In this document: in pieces, positions 7,656-15,705 of the stretch
Layout: the number at the start of each line of letters is the position of its first letter
Position numbering within the stretch: position 1 is the stretch's first letter
NCBI GenBank assembly: GCA_044866075.1
Contig: JBIOTQ010000048.1
Span: 1-27,601, forward strand
Source: JBASRP01 sp044866075
GTDB lineage: Bacteria; Actinomycetota; AC-67
DNA length: 27,601 nucleotides
Direction: 5' to 3'
Position numbers and translations under genes: made by a program
The notes under the pieces: generated by a model
The model's input: only the letters and a program-made list of their open reading frames with translations
Database searches by the model: none
Told to the model about the DNA's origin: nothing

Positions 7656-8599
7656 AGGCCGTGTCACGCGCCTGGGAGCGCTTCTTCTTCCAGCCGACAT
7701 CCGTGGCCACGCTCGCCGTCGTGCGGATCGCGTTCGGCATCGTCGCGTTCGGCTGGATGGCGTCGCTCGCGCCCGATCTCATGAATTTCTTCGGCAAGCG
7801 CGGACTCGTCCCCGCGCAACCCTCCAACCGATTCTGGATCGGCGTGCTTTCTCCCGCTGCACCGGACTGGCTCGTCTACGCCGTCTTTGCCGTCACCCTG
7901 ATCTCCGCTGCGTGTCTGATCGTCGGGTACCGCACCCGGATCGCTGCGGCGCTCGTCTTCGTCGGCATCCTCTCGTTCGAGCGTCGCAATCCCTTCGTGT
8001 TCAACGCGGGAGACGTGCTCGTGCGCAACCTCGCGTTCTACGTGATGCTGGCGCCGTCCGGCGTCGCCCTGTCTCTCGACGCATGGCGGCGCGCCCGGGA
8101 CAAGATCTGGGAGTTCCCCAAACGTGCGCCCTGGGCTCTCCGTCTGATCCAGATCCAGTTGAGCGTCGTCTACGTCGCCACCGTATGGGCCAAGGTGCGC
8201 GGGAACGACTGGAACAACGGAACGGCGGTTTCGTTCGCTCTGCGTCTCGATGACCTCGCACGCATCGCTGTGCCCTCGTGGTTCGCCACATCGACCGTCG
8301 TCTCGAATCTGCTAACGTTCGCCACCCTCGCGATCGAAGCGTCGCTTGCGATCCTTGTGTGGAACAGGAAAGCGCGCCCGTGGGTTCTCGGCGCGGGGGT
8401 TCTGATGCATGGATTGATCGCGATCAACATCATGGTGGGCTTCTTCACCATGGCGATGTTCGTCGCCTATCTGTCGTTCGTGCCGGCCGACACCATGGAG
8501 CGTCCGCTCGGGCGGATACGCGCCCGGTTCTCCTCCTCGCGCGCCGCACCGAGCCGTTCCCCGTCCGCAGCGCCCGCCCCGAGCGCCTCGCCTCCATAG
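7652..8599 (+). CDS. HTTM-domain membrane protein (copy A)
   Basis: A 315-aa polytopic membrane protein of the HTTM family, the membrane domain shared with vitamin K-dependent gamma-carboxylase and SdpB. Diagnostic features are FNAGDVLVRNLAFYVML (117-133), S-L-D-A-W (141-145) and the WAKVRGNDWNNGTAV segment (179-193). It lacks the C-terminal lumenal domain of true carboxylases, so carboxylase activity is not implied. The tail (295-315) is Ser/Ala/Pro-rich. The ATG at 7652 overlaps the partner gene by 4 bp, with GGAAGGGG upstream. A second copy lies at 13403. The DCC-family gene follows 40 nt later; HTTM and DCC domains are often neighbours or fused in bacteria. Confidence 0.88.
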   Translation: MKAVSRAWERFFFQPTSVATLAVVRIAFGIVAFGWMASLAPDLMNFFGKRGLVPAQPSNRFWIGVLSPAAPDWLVYAVFAVTLISAACLIVGYRTRIAAALVFVGILSFERRNPFVFNAGDVLVRNLAFYVMLAPSGVALSLDAWRRARDKIWEFPKRAPWALRLIQIQLSVVYVATVWAKVRGNDWNNGTAVSFALRLDDLARIAVPSWFATSTVVSNLLTFATLAIEASLAILVWNRKARPWVLGAGVLMHGLIAINIMVGFFTMAMFVAYLSFVPADTMERPLGRIRARFSSSRAAPSRSPSAAPAPSASPP

Positions 8600-8639
8600 C
8601 CAGACAAGCCGACGTCGGACGCTCGCGTTGGCCGGTACC

Positions 8640-9032
8640 ATGAAGGTGATGGAACGCGAGACACTTCTCTACGACGCGGACTGCGGGTTCTGCCGCTGGT
8701 CGCTCGACAAGATCCTGCGGTGGGATCGCCGGGACCGGATCCGCACGGTGCCGCTTCAGAGTCCGGAGGCGGACGAGCTCCTCGGTCCGATGGATCACGA
8801 CCGGAAGATGTCGTCGTGGCATCTCGTCGACGATCGCGGGACCGTCTATTCGGCGGGAGCGGCGGCCGGACCGATCCTTCGTTTGCTCCCGGGCGGGCGT
8901 CCGCTCGCCGTCATCGCAGAGACCTTCCCGCGCACGACGAACAAGCTCTACCGTTGGGTGGCGAACAACCGCGAACGCCTCGGACGGATGCTCGGAGAGC
9001 AGGCCTGCTCGGTCGACCCGCAGCGTCGCTGA
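8640..9032 (+). CDS. DCC-family (DUF393) thiol-disulfide oxidoreductase-like protein
   Basis: A 130-aa protein with the family signature YDADCGFC (Y11 to C18), giving a thioredoxin-like CxxC at C15 and C18, followed by basic helices. Members of this family are predicted thiol-disulfide oxidoreductases and frequently accompany HTTM proteins. There is no signal peptide, so it should act on the cytoplasmic face. The ATG at 8640 gives the normal family N-terminus. The ATG at 8649 has AAGG only 2 nt ahead, and a TTG at 8628 has no support. C122 lies near the C-terminus. It converges with the methyltransferase gene, with only 4 nt between stops. Confidence 0.85.
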   Translation: MKVMERETLLYDADCGFCRWSLDKILRWDRRDRIRTVPLQSPEADELLGPMDHDRKMSSWHLVDDRGTVYSAGAAAGPILRLLPGGRPLAVIAETFPRTTNKLYRWVANNRERLGRMLGEQACSVDPQRR

Positions 9033-9036
9033 GCGG

Positions 9037-9726
9037 CTACCGCTGCGGCTTGCTGCCCGCGACGTAGTACTGGGCGCCGATCGGCAGTGCGCGCAACGCG
9101 CTTTCGGCCCTCAACGCGATGCGCGCAGCGGACGGAATGAACGTGATGTAGCGCCGCTCGATCACGGTCAGTCCGCCGCGCTCGAGGGCGTCAACGGTCT
9201 GCTTCATCCGAAGCAAGACGACCCCTTCGTCGAACTCGCAGTTGCGAACAGCACGACGCGTGAGCGGATTCAGGGGGTTGTGCTCGAAGATCACGGTGAG
9301 GCCGCCCGGCCGAGTCACCCGCTTCATCTCCCCCACGACATGAAGCCAGTCCGCCGGTTCCACGTGGTGGAGGACGCAGATGGCGAAAGTGACATCGAAC
9401 GCGTCGTCATCGTATGGAAGCCGCGACCCGTCATAGCTTCGGTACGCGACGGAAGGATTCGCCGCGGCCGCCGTCGCGACGAGATCCTCAGCGGTGTCGA
9501 TCCCGTGGACCGAACCCCATCGCCCGACCAGGAACTTGTCCGTGATGCCGACGCCGCACCCGACGTCGAGCACGCTCCTTCCGGCGAGCGCACCAAGCCG
9601 GCGCTCGGCCAAGGAGATGAGGTGCGCGGCCTTCGTTCGCGCGAAGAGCTCGACGTTGACGTGGCGCCCCGGCAGCGATTGGTCGACCGCCCGCTCGTAA
9701 CGGTCGGCGTATTGGTTGAAGTCCAC
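9037..9726 (-). CDS. Class I SAM-dependent methyltransferase
   Basis: A 229-aa Rossmann-fold methyltransferase of the Methyltransf_11/25 type. Motif I is VLDVGCGVG (52-60), the acidic end of strand 2 is G-I-D (D77), and DVTFAICVLHHVEPADW covers motif II and the post-motif. R-V-T-R-P-G-G-L is the usual post-catalytic loop. It has no transmembrane segment. The gene starts 9 nt after the GT2 stop, so the two are one operon. That pairing suggests it methylates a glycan, a polyprenyl-linked intermediate or a related lipid; the substrate itself cannot be read from the sequence. Confidence 0.88.
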   Translation of the reverse strand: MDFNQYADRYERAVDQSLPGRHVNVELFARTKAAHLISLAERRLGALAGRSVLDVGCGVGITDKFLVGRWGSVHGIDTAEDLVATAAAANPSVAYRSYDGSRLPYDDDAFDVTFAICVLHHVEPADWLHVVGEMKRVTRPGGLTVIFEHNPLNPLTRRAVRNCEFDEGVVLLRMKQTVDALERGGLTVIERRYITFIPSAARIALRAESALRALPIGAQYYVAGSKPQR

Positions 9727-9735
9727 TGTGACCGC

Positions 9736-10755
9736 TTAGCGGCTGATGTCGATGCGACGCACCGGCGCGGGATCGAGGCTGATCACATGAGAGCCCGCGA
9801 CCACGGCGCGACCGATCTCCAGCCGCGCCGCGTCGATCCCGTGAAGATCGCTCACGACGTACAGCGGGCGACTGACGACCTCGGCGTAGATACGTCCGAT
9901 GTATTCCCCCATCACGCCGAGGACCATGAGCTGGCAGCCTCCGAGGAACGCGACCGCAACCGTCATCGAAGCCCACCCGGGAACCGTGAACACTCCCGCG
10001 AGTTTCGCCGCGATCGCGATGGCCCCACCGATGAACGATACAGCCGCGACGATCGCACCGACCTTCAGCGCGGCCCGGAGCGGGACGAGAGAGAATCCGA
10101 TCACTCCGTCGGTCGCCAGCTTGAACATCTTCTTGAACGGGTAGTGCGTCGAACCGGCGCGCCGGGGAGATCGGACGTACGGAACTCCGATCTGCTTGAA
10201 ACCCATCCACGCGAACATACCGCGAACGTAACGGTTGCTCTCGCGCATCGCTTTGAACGTCTCGACGGCCCGGCGATCGATCAACCGGAAGTCGGCCGTG
10301 TCGACCGGGATCTCAACGTCGGTCAATCGCCGCAGGAACCGATAGAAGAGTGCCGCCGTCCGTTTCTTGAACCAGGAGTCGCCGTTCCTCTCTTGGCGGA
10401 CGCCGTAAACGACTTCGTACCCTTCGTGCCAGCGCTCCGCCATCTCTAGGACCACGTCGGGTGGATCCTGCAGATCTGCGTCGATGAGGACGACGGCGTC
10501 TCCCTCAGCGACGTCCATACCGGCCGTGATGGCGATCTGGTGTCCGAAATTACGCGAGAGACGAACGACCCGGAATCGCTCGTCGCGCCGGCGCATCTCG
10601 ACGAGCACCGCGTAGCTGTTATCGCTACTGCCGTCGTCGACGAGTATGACCTCTCCGTCGCCGTCGAGACGATCCAGCAGGCTCGAGAGCTCACGGTGGA
10701 GGTGAGGCAGGACCTCTTGCTCGTTGTAGACCGGAACGACGATCGAATACCTCAT
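9736..10755 (-). CDS. GT2 glycosyltransferase, polyprenyl-phosphate sugar synthase type
   Basis: A 339-aa GT-A-fold enzyme. Residues 1-215 hold the GT2 core: IVVPVYNE (5-12), VDDGSSD (39-45) and the DxD element IDADLQDPP (91-99). QDPPD and the later SNRYVRGMFAWMGF are typical of the DPM1/ArnC/GtrB group, which transfers a sugar from a nucleotide to undecaprenyl or decaprenyl phosphate. Two membrane helices follow (about 227-252 and 260-284), as in GtrB-like proteins. The start is ATG 10755 with GGGGAG upstream; longer in-frame starts would cross into the divergent gene's promoter. The lipid-linked sugar it makes could feed the GT-C-type protein encoded divergently at 10916. Confidence 0.92.
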   Translation of the reverse strand: MRYSIVVPVYNEQEVLPHLHRELSSLLDRLDGDGEVILVDDGSSDNSYAVLVEMRRRDERFRVVRLSRNFGHQIAITAGMDVAEGDAVVLIDADLQDPPDVVLEMAERWHEGYEVVYGVRQERNGDSWFKKRTAALFYRFLRRLTDVEIPVDTADFRLIDRRAVETFKAMRESNRYVRGMFAWMGFKQIGVPYVRSPRRAGSTHYPFKKMFKLATDGVIGFSLVPLRAALKVGAIVAAVSFIGGAIAIAAKLAGVFTVPGWASMTVAVAFLGGCQLMVLGVMGEYIGRIYAEVVSRPLYVVSDLHGIDAARLEIGRAVVAGSHVISLDPAPVRRIDISR

Positions 10756-10901
10756 ACCCGCTCCCCTATGCCCTCGTACAGCGGTTTCGCCAAGCATGAC
10801 GGATGTCCTGCCGCGCGGGTCATCCGGTGCCGGCCGCTCGCCGGGTCCCCGCCATCCGGCAGGAACGGACAAGCATGGACATTCCTCGCGCTTGCGCACG
10901 C

Positions 10902-10907
10902 TACTAT
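10902..10907 (+). promoter_or_regulatory. -10 element of the GT-C/cassette B operon, probably leaderless
   Basis: TACTAT ends 8 nt before the ATG at 10916 and no Shine-Dalgarno sequence is present. TGGACA at 10876 is too far away (20-nt spacing) to be a confident -35. The 10756-10915 region must also hold the GT2 promoter, which I could not place. Confidence 0.45.
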
Positions 10908-10915
10908 CGGCGCCG

Positions 10916-12352
10916 ATGGCCGATACCGCATCCTCCACGGGCCCGCCGGCGATCGAAGCAACTCCCATCGCGGACGCGCTTCACGTTTCCGGAGACGACT
11001 CCGGCCGGCGGAGCGATCTCTTCGCCGTCGGGGCGGTCGCGGTCGGCGCCGTGATCCGGATCGTCTGGGGTCTCGGCTTCCACCAGGCGTTCGAGCACAT
11101 CTATTCGGACATGGCCGGCTACGTCGACCGCGCCCAACGCCTCGCGAGTGGCGGTCCGTTCCAGCCGTTCGACAGCTTCTATCCCGCCGGGACACACGTG
11201 CTGCTCGCGGCACCCTTCCGCATCTTCGGGACGGGGAGGGCCGGGCTCTGGGCGGGCGCTGTTCTCTGGACGCTTTTGTCGTGCGCGATCCCCTTCCTCG
11301 TTTGGCGGATCTCGAGACGTCTTCTCGACCCGCGCGCGGCCGCGATCGCCGCCGCCCTCACCGCGTTCTTCCCTCTGTTCATCGTCTACGGCGGATTCTT
11401 CATGTCTGAGATCCCGTCCATCACGTTCCTTCTCCTCACGATCTTGCTGGGGTTCAAAACCGCGGAAGCGGCGGCGAAGGACCGGTGGGTGTACGCGGCC
11501 GCGACCGGCCTGTCCGGCGGCGTCGCGATCGTGATGCGCACGCAGCTTGCGTTGAACGTCCTCATCGTTGCGTGGGTTCTCCTTCGGAAGCGCGAAGGCG
11601 CGCGGCGGTTGGCCCTTGCGGCACTTGCGGGTGTTCTGATCCCCGTCATCGGCGTCGTCGGGCTCAACTACAAGGCCACCGACCGGATCACTCTGAGTCA
11701 GAACGCCGGGGTGAACTTCTTCCATGCCCACTGTCCGGTGCTGACGAGCTATTACGTCCGGAACGACGGCAGCTTCTTCTGGTTCGCGGCACCCCCGAGC
11801 GTGCAGCTGAACCGCGGGCGCGACTACATCTTCAACGTGCCCCCGGACGATCAGGCATTCCTGGTACGGCAGGGGCTGCATTGCATCCGAGCCGACGGCA
11901 TCAAGCACGTCGGCATCATGATCCGGAACATCGACGAGATGGGGCTATCCACCGTTCCCTGGCCGCCTTCGAACGAACGCCCTCTGCGTCGGTTCGTCAA
12001 GCCGGCGAACGTCGTCTACAGCGTCGCGTTGCCGGCGATCGTTGTCGGCGGGTTCGTCTTGTGGCGACGCAAGCGGCGCGAGGGCCTCCGCGCCGGTCAG
12101 GGCGTGTTGCTGGCGCACCTCGCGCCCATGGTCCCGTTGGGCGCGTTCTTCGTCGGCGATCCGCGGTACCGCATGGCGTACGACGCGTTCGGACTCGCGC
12201 TCGCGGCATACCTCATCTCGTGGGGCATGAGCATGTACGCGGCCCGCCGGGCGACGGCGCCCGCCGAGACCCAGATGGCAGGAATCTCCCGCGGGCCGGG
12301 GGAACATCGAGAATCCGAGGGAACGGCCGCAGACGAACGGGCAAACCCATGA
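10916..12352 (+). CDS. GT-C-type (GT39/ArnT-like) membrane glycosyltransferase
   Basis: A 478-aa polytopic membrane protein with about ten helices. After a polar N-terminus (1-33) and helix 1 comes an extracytoplasmic loop with HIYSDMAGYVDRA, the acidic D-x-x-x-Y element expected for the catalytic loop of GT-C enzymes. F-Y-P-A-G-T-H and the FFMSEIPSITFLLLT helix fit the same fold. A large polar loop (about 250-345) is followed by more helices and DPRYRMAYDAFGLALAAY, the usual PMT-type end. It would transfer a sugar from a polyprenyl-phosphate donor outside the membrane; the acceptor is unknown. Its stop overlaps the following lipoprotein start as ATGA, tying it to cassette B. Confidence 0.75.
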   Translation: MADTASSTGPPAIEATPIADALHVSGDDSGRRSDLFAVGAVAVGAVIRIVWGLGFHQAFEHIYSDMAGYVDRAQRLASGGPFQPFDSFYPAGTHVLLAAPFRIFGTGRAGLWAGAVLWTLLSCAIPFLVWRISRRLLDPRAAAIAAALTAFFPLFIVYGGFFMSEIPSITFLLLTILLGFKTAEAAAKDRWVYAAATGLSGGVAIVMRTQLALNVLIVAWVLLRKREGARRLALAALAGVLIPVIGVVGLNYKATDRITLSQNAGVNFFHAHCPVLTSYYVRNDGSFFWFAAPPSVQLNRGRDYIFNVPPDDQAFLVRQGLHCIRADGIKHVGIMIRNIDEMGLSTVPWPPSNERPLRRFVKPANVVYSVALPAIVVGGFVLWRRKRREGLRAGQGVLLAHLAPMVPLGAFFVGDPRYRMAYDAFGLALAAYLISWGMSMYAARRATAPAETQMAGISRGPGEHRESEGTAADERANP

Positions 12353-12855
12353 AGGCGCGGAAAGCAGCTCGAACGGCCGCGGCGATAACCATCGCCGCGG
12401 CATTCGCGACCTTGTCGGCATGCGCCAAGAGCGGCGGCCTCACGACGAGGGCACCCTCATCGAGGGCAACCGCAGCGTCCGTCCTCCGGCTGGGCGAGAC
12501 CTTCACCACGACGCTGGGCAATCGCGTGACCGCATATGCGTTCGAACGGGGCAGGCAGAGGGCGCCGACGGCATCGCCGGCACAAGCCCCGGTGGCAGCG
12601 GAGGTCGAGATCTGTGCGGGACCTACTCCGAGCGAGCGAACCGGCGCACGGCCCCAGGTCTTCTTCATCGAGGACCGGGACGAAGTGGCCTACCCCGCCA
12701 TCGCGCCGTCGAAGATGCCGGCACTTAGGGTCGTCCTCCTCGAGCCCGGCGAGTGTGAGAGAGGCTGGGTCACGTTCGCCATCCCAAGCGCCGCTCAACC
12801 GGTGTACGTCGTGTTCATAAGCAGCAGACAGGTGGCGAAGTGGCAGATCGGTTGA
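12349..12855 (+). CDS. Lipoprotein of unknown function
   Basis: A 168-aa exported protein with a basic start (MKARKAAR), a hydrophobic stretch and the lipobox LSAC, which puts lipidated Cys at C25. The mature part begins with a Ser/Thr/Ala-rich linker. It then carries a compact domain with C101-A-G-P-T and a second Cys at C133 in P-G-E-C-E-R-G-W, followed by V-T-F-A-I and V-Y-V-V-F strands. This resembles small beta-sandwich lipoproteins of the DUF4352 kind, but I cannot assign it firmly. It overlaps the GT-C gene by 4 bp and the next gene by 16 bp, so it is embedded in the operon. Confidence 0.75.
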   Translation: MKARKAARTAAAITIAAAFATLSACAKSGGLTTRAPSSRATAASVLRLGETFTTTLGNRVTAYAFERGRQRAPTASPAQAPVAAEVEICAGPTPSERTGARPQVFFIEDRDEVAYPAIAPSKMPALRVVLLEPGECERGWVTFAIPSAAQPVYVVFISSRQVAKWQIG

Positions 12856-13403
12856 CTCTCCAGGAACGGGTCGAAGAAACGCCCGCCGGGCGCACGGTGA
12901 TCTCGGCGGCCTTGTTGTTCATTCTTTTGGTCTTCGTGTCATCGAATATCCCCGACTCGAGGATCAGGTTCGACCTCGAGAGGCTCGTCCGGCCGGTCCG
13001 TGATTCGGCCGGACTCGACCAGAACTGGAGCGTATTCGCACCCAACCCGCGCAGGGAGACCTGGGGCATCAGAGGCGACATCCTCTACGACGACGGAAGC
13101 ACGGCGACGTGGGTGATACCGGACGGGGATGCGTTCATCGGCGAGTATCGCTTCTATCGGTGGAAGAAGTACGCCGAGGGGATGTTCCAAAAAGATCGCC
13201 GCCTGGCATGGCCGCATCTCGCGCTGTGGCTCGTGCGCATCGCCGATCGTCCGGATCGGCACCCAGTGCGCGTCCAGCTCACCAAGCACTGGTTCGTCCT
13301 CAATCCCCCGGGCAGCAAGATCACGCGCGGGGAAGATCACGAGGAACTCTTCTACGTCCTGCCCGTCACAGCTCGGGTTCTGCGTGCGGCGAGGAAAACC
13401 TGA
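12840..13403 (+). CDS. One-helix extracytoplasmic partner of HTTM (copy B; SdpA-like architecture)
   Basis: A 187-aa paralogue of the protein at 7104. It has an N-terminal membrane helix (about 18-36) and the shared element GLDQNWSVFAPNPRRE (58-73), then LYDDGS, IPDGD, E-Y-R-F-Y-R-W-K-K-Y, IADRPDRHPV and VLNPPGS. It starts with GTG at 12840 inside the end of the lipoprotein gene, five nt after AGGTGG, and ends TGATG with the HTTM start. Alignment by eye with copy A is continuous over nearly the whole length. The domain should lie outside the membrane next to its HTTM partner. No catalytic motif is evident. Confidence 0.8.
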   Translation: MADRLTLQERVEETPAGRTVISAALLFILLVFVSSNIPDSRIRFDLERLVRPVRDSAGLDQNWSVFAPNPRRETWGIRGDILYDDGSTATWVIPDGDAFIGEYRFYRWKKYAEGMFQKDRRLAWPHLALWLVRIADRPDRHPVRVQLTKHWFVLNPPGSKITRGEDHEELFYVLPVTARVLRAARKT

Positions 13404-14326
13404 TGGGCGCGATCGTGCGGGCCTGGGAGCGTTTCTGGTTCGACCGGACGCCGACGTCGACCGTCGCGCTGGTGCGCATCGCGTTCGGCGTGCTCGCGCT
13501 CTTTTGGACACTCTCGCTGGCGCCCGACCTCATGACGTTCTTCTCGAAGACCGGGCTCTTGCGGCATCAGATCGGAGGCCGATGGGAGTGGGGGCTGTTG
13601 CGCTCGTTCCCGTCGACGCCCGCGGTCATCGGGCTCTTCATCCTGCTGCTGGTCGGGTCGGTGTGCTTGATCGTGGGGTTCCGCCCTCGCATCGCCTCGA
13701 TCGTCGTGTTCCTGGGCATCATGTCGTTCGAGCGGCGCAACCCGTACATCTTCAACGCCGGCGACGGGCTCGTTCGCTTGCTTGCGCTGTACGTGGTTTT
13801 CCTTCCGACGGATGCCGCCCTGTCGCTCGACCGATGGCGCAAGAACAAGGACCGTTTCTGGGAGTTCCCTCTCCGCTCGCAATGGGGACTGCGCATCATC
13901 CAAGTGCAGACGGCTTTCCTGTACGCCGGAACGGTGTGGGCGAAGTTTCGCGGGACCGACTGGAACGACGGCACCGCCGTGTCGTATGCCGTTCGCCTGG
14001 GGGACTACATCCGCTTCCGTGTTCCGAAATTCATCTGGAACTCGGAGTGGATCGTGAACCTCCTCACGTTCGGAACCCTCGCGATCGAGTTCTCGCTCGC
14101 CTATCTCGTGTGGAACAAGCGCGCACGACCGTGGGTGCTGTGGGCCGGCGCGCTCCTTCACGTGGGAATCGCGCTCTCCGTGCAGATCGGCTTCTTCACG
14201 ATGGCCGTGTTGGTTCTCTACCTGTCGTTCATCCCGCCGGAGACGGCGGCGCGATGGGTCGAGCTAGTCCGTTCGCGGATCTTCCGCTCGAGACGCAGGC
14301 CCGCACCCGCGGCGGTCGCGTCGTAG
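13403..14326 (+). CDS. HTTM-domain membrane protein (copy B)
   Basis: A 307-aa paralogue of the protein at 7652. The two begin alike (AWERFWFD versus AWERFFFQ) and share SLAPDLM-FF, SFERRNP-FNAGD-LVR, L-LSLDRW and WAKFRGTDWNDGTAVSYAVRLGD. It has about seven membrane helices and, like copy A, lacks the soluble domain of gamma-carboxylase. The ATG at 13403 overlaps the partner stop (TGATG), with GAGG upstream. Unlike cassette A, no DCC gene follows. A lipoprotein gene comes instead, after a 10-nt gap. Function is not established for stand-alone HTTM proteins except SdpB-type peptide maturation. Confidence 0.88.
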   Translation: MGAIVRAWERFWFDRTPTSTVALVRIAFGVLALFWTLSLAPDLMTFFSKTGLLRHQIGGRWEWGLLRSFPSTPAVIGLFILLLVGSVCLIVGFRPRIASIVVFLGIMSFERRNPYIFNAGDGLVRLLALYVVFLPTDAALSLDRWRKNKDRFWEFPLRSQWGLRIIQVQTAFLYAGTVWAKFRGTDWNDGTAVSYAVRLGDYIRFRVPKFIWNSEWIVNLLTFGTLAIEFSLAYLVWNKRARPWVLWAGALLHVGIALSVQIGFFTMAVLVLYLSFIPPETAARWVELVRSRIFRSRRRPAPAAVAS

Positions 14327-14336
14327 CGAGGGCTAC

Positions 14337-14663
14337 ATGCGGGTCTCACGTTTGGTCCCCGGCGTCGGCGCACTCGTGCTCGCTCTCGCGCTCACGTCGT
14401 GTGCCTACCCGCCACTGACCGCGACGAGGCTACGGCGAGCCCAGCTCAACTCGGACGCGAGCGGGATCCAAGCCTCCTACGCCGCCGACCGTTGCGAGAC
14501 GTTCGATCATGCCGAGGTCGCGTACGGCCGGCGAGCGCTCGCGATCACGATCTTCCTGCGGAAAGCGGACCAGCCCTGCCTGGGGGTTCGCCTCCTGCGG
14601 CGGACGTTTATCCCCTTGCACGAGCCGCTCGGGGGCCGCTTGGTGAGAGATGGCTCAATCTAG
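14337..14663 (+). CDS. Small lipoprotein closing the cassette B operon
   Basis: A 108-aa protein with signal MRVSRLVPGVGALVLALALT and lipobox LTSC (C22). The mature domain has two further Cys in ADRCETFDHAEVAYG and QPCLGVRLL, which could form a disulfide, and ends in a basic, Gly-rich tail. GAGGG stands 5 nt before the ATG. It follows the HTTM stop by 10 nt. I recognise no family. Its place at the end of the operon suggests an outer-face component of the same system. Confidence 0.7.
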   Translation: MRVSRLVPGVGALVLALALTSCAYPPLTATRLRRAQLNSDASGIQASYAADRCETFDHAEVAYGRRALAITIFLRKADQPCLGVRLLRRTFIPLHEPLGGRLVRDGSI

Positions 14664-14801
14664 ATAACGGCCCAAAACGGACCAAGCAGTACCAAACGCA
14701 GGAACGTCTAAGTTCTTGCCGAATGGGTCGTAAGGATCACCCAAAGGATTCCCACCGGTGTGGATAAGCCACGCCGGCAGATGGACGAGGGGGGAGGGTA
14801 A

Positions 14802-15494
14802 ATGAGATCAAGGAAGCTGCTTCCCATCATCGCGATCATCGCGGTGATGGCGTTGTTCCTGATCCCCGGCTTCGCGATCGGCGCTCCAGGCGACAACGGC
14901 GTCGCGTGCCCGCCGCAGGCCCAAGGCAAGGGGGCTCCACCGCCCGAATCGCCGCCCGGCTGCGGAAGGGATGGTGGCAACGCATCGGGCAGCGGGTCAG
15001 GCAATGCCTCAGGCAATGGATCCGGCAACGCCTGCCCGCCGCAGACACCTGGCTTCGGGACGACGCCACCGCCCGGGTGCGGACAGAGTGGCTCGGGTAG
15101 CGGTTCGGGTTCCGGCTCGGGTAGCGGATCCGGATCCGGCAGTGGCTCGGCTAGCGGCTCCGGTTCGGGTTCCGGCTCGGCTAGCGGATCCGGTTCGGCC
15201 AGTGGCTCGGGAAGCGCATCCGCTTCGGGTTCGGGTAGTGGCGGCACGCCCGATCCGTGCACCGCGGAGGCCGGCGACCCCGGCATCCTGACCGAGGACA
15301 CGCTGGGCCAGACGCTGTGGGATGGCGGACTCAGCGCACTGACTCCGCTGACCGAAGACCCCGACGCCGACGGCGCCATCAGCGGCCAGATCTACGCTGG
15401 TGGCAACGGCACCCCGCTGGAGCCTATTACCGACGAGGTTGCCTGCTTGGTGGACCTGCTGATCGATCCCGCTACGTTCGGATTCGACCTGTAG
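14802..15494 (+). CDS. Secreted Gly-Ser-repeat protein, first of a tandem pair
   Basis: A 230-aa exported protein. Residues 1-28 are a signal peptide (RSRK then a long hydrophobic core, cut near AIG-A). Residues 35-55 and 77-94 are two imperfect repeats running from CPPQ to PPGCG, each framed by two Cys. Residues 96-148 are almost only Gly and Ser, with scattered Ala. Residues 150-230 are an acidic module with two Cys (C152 in PDPC, C215 in EVAC) and a D-x-D-x-D-G loop at 186-191, ending in FGFDL. There is no LPxTG motif, no C-terminal helix and no lipobox, so the protein should be released or held non-covalently. The ATG has GGGAGGG 3-4 nt ahead. I know no family for this module. Confidence 0.8.
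   Translation: MRSRKLLPIIAIIAVMALFLIPGFAIGAPGDNGVACPPQAQGKGAPPPESPPGCGRDGGNASGSGSGNASGNGSGNACPPQTPGFGTTPPPGCGQSGSGSGSGSGSGSGSGSGSGSASGSGSGSGSASGSGSASGSGSASASGSGSGGTPDPCTAEAGDPGILTEDTLGQTLWDGGLSALTPLTEDPDADGAISGQIYAGGNGTPLEPITDEVACLVDLLIDPATFGFDL
15087..15245 (+). repeat. Gly-Ser coding tract
   Basis: About 53 codons of GSx-type repeats, built from GGC/GGT/GGA and TCG/AGC/TCC/AGT in mixed order, with GCT or GCA replacing one Ser at intervals. The mix of codons argues against simple recent slippage and for selection on the protein sequence. Confidence 0.8.
15249..15494 (+). repeat. Direct repeat copy 1 encoding the C-terminal module
   Basis: This 246-bp segment matches 16148-16393 at about 90% of bases by eye, without gaps, up to and including the TAG stop. 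It contains an identical stretch of nearly 40 bases around the D-x-D-x-D-G codons. The encoded modules differ at 8 of 81 residues. Confidence 0.85.
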
Positions 15495-15515
15495 GCCTGA
15501 AGGTCGAGGTCGTAA

Positions 15516-15550
15516 GAACGAGGAGCCCGAATGGGCTCCTCGTTCGTTTT
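15516..15550 (+). terminator. Rho-independent terminator of the first Gly-Ser gene
   Basis: A perfect 13-bp stem, GAACGAGGAGCCC (15516-15528) with its complement (15533-15545), has a GAAT loop and is followed by GTTTT. It begins 21 nt after the stop codon. Confidence 0.92.
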
Positions 15551-15587
15551 CCAGACCCCGCCTCTCGACGACCCTCGGGGACGCACG

Positions 15588-15615
15588 GAAAGATTGATCA
15601 ACAGTCAATTCTTTC
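15588..15615. other. Near-perfect dyad in the region between the Gly-Ser genes
   Basis: GAAAGATTGA and TCAATTCTTTC form a 10-bp stem with one bulged T around the spacer TCAACAG. It is AT-rich in a GC-rich setting and lies about 90 nt upstream of the putative -35 at 15706. The 338-nt region 15495-15832 otherwise holds the terminator, the promoter, a GC-rich stretch with short CGCCGG/CCGGCG repeats (15647-15683) and a 90-nt leader. I found no further gene there. Confidence 0.4.
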
Positions 15616-15705
15616 ACGGGGCGACCGCCCCCAACGCGCGCGTTTTCGCCGGTGAGCGCACCGCTTACCTCGCGTTTCCGGCGAGTTACCGAAAAACCTA
15701 ATTGT

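Noticed and set aside
7652..8599. Vitamin K-dependent gamma-carboxylase
   Set aside because: Only the membrane HTTM domain is present, without the C-terminal soluble domain needed for carboxylation.
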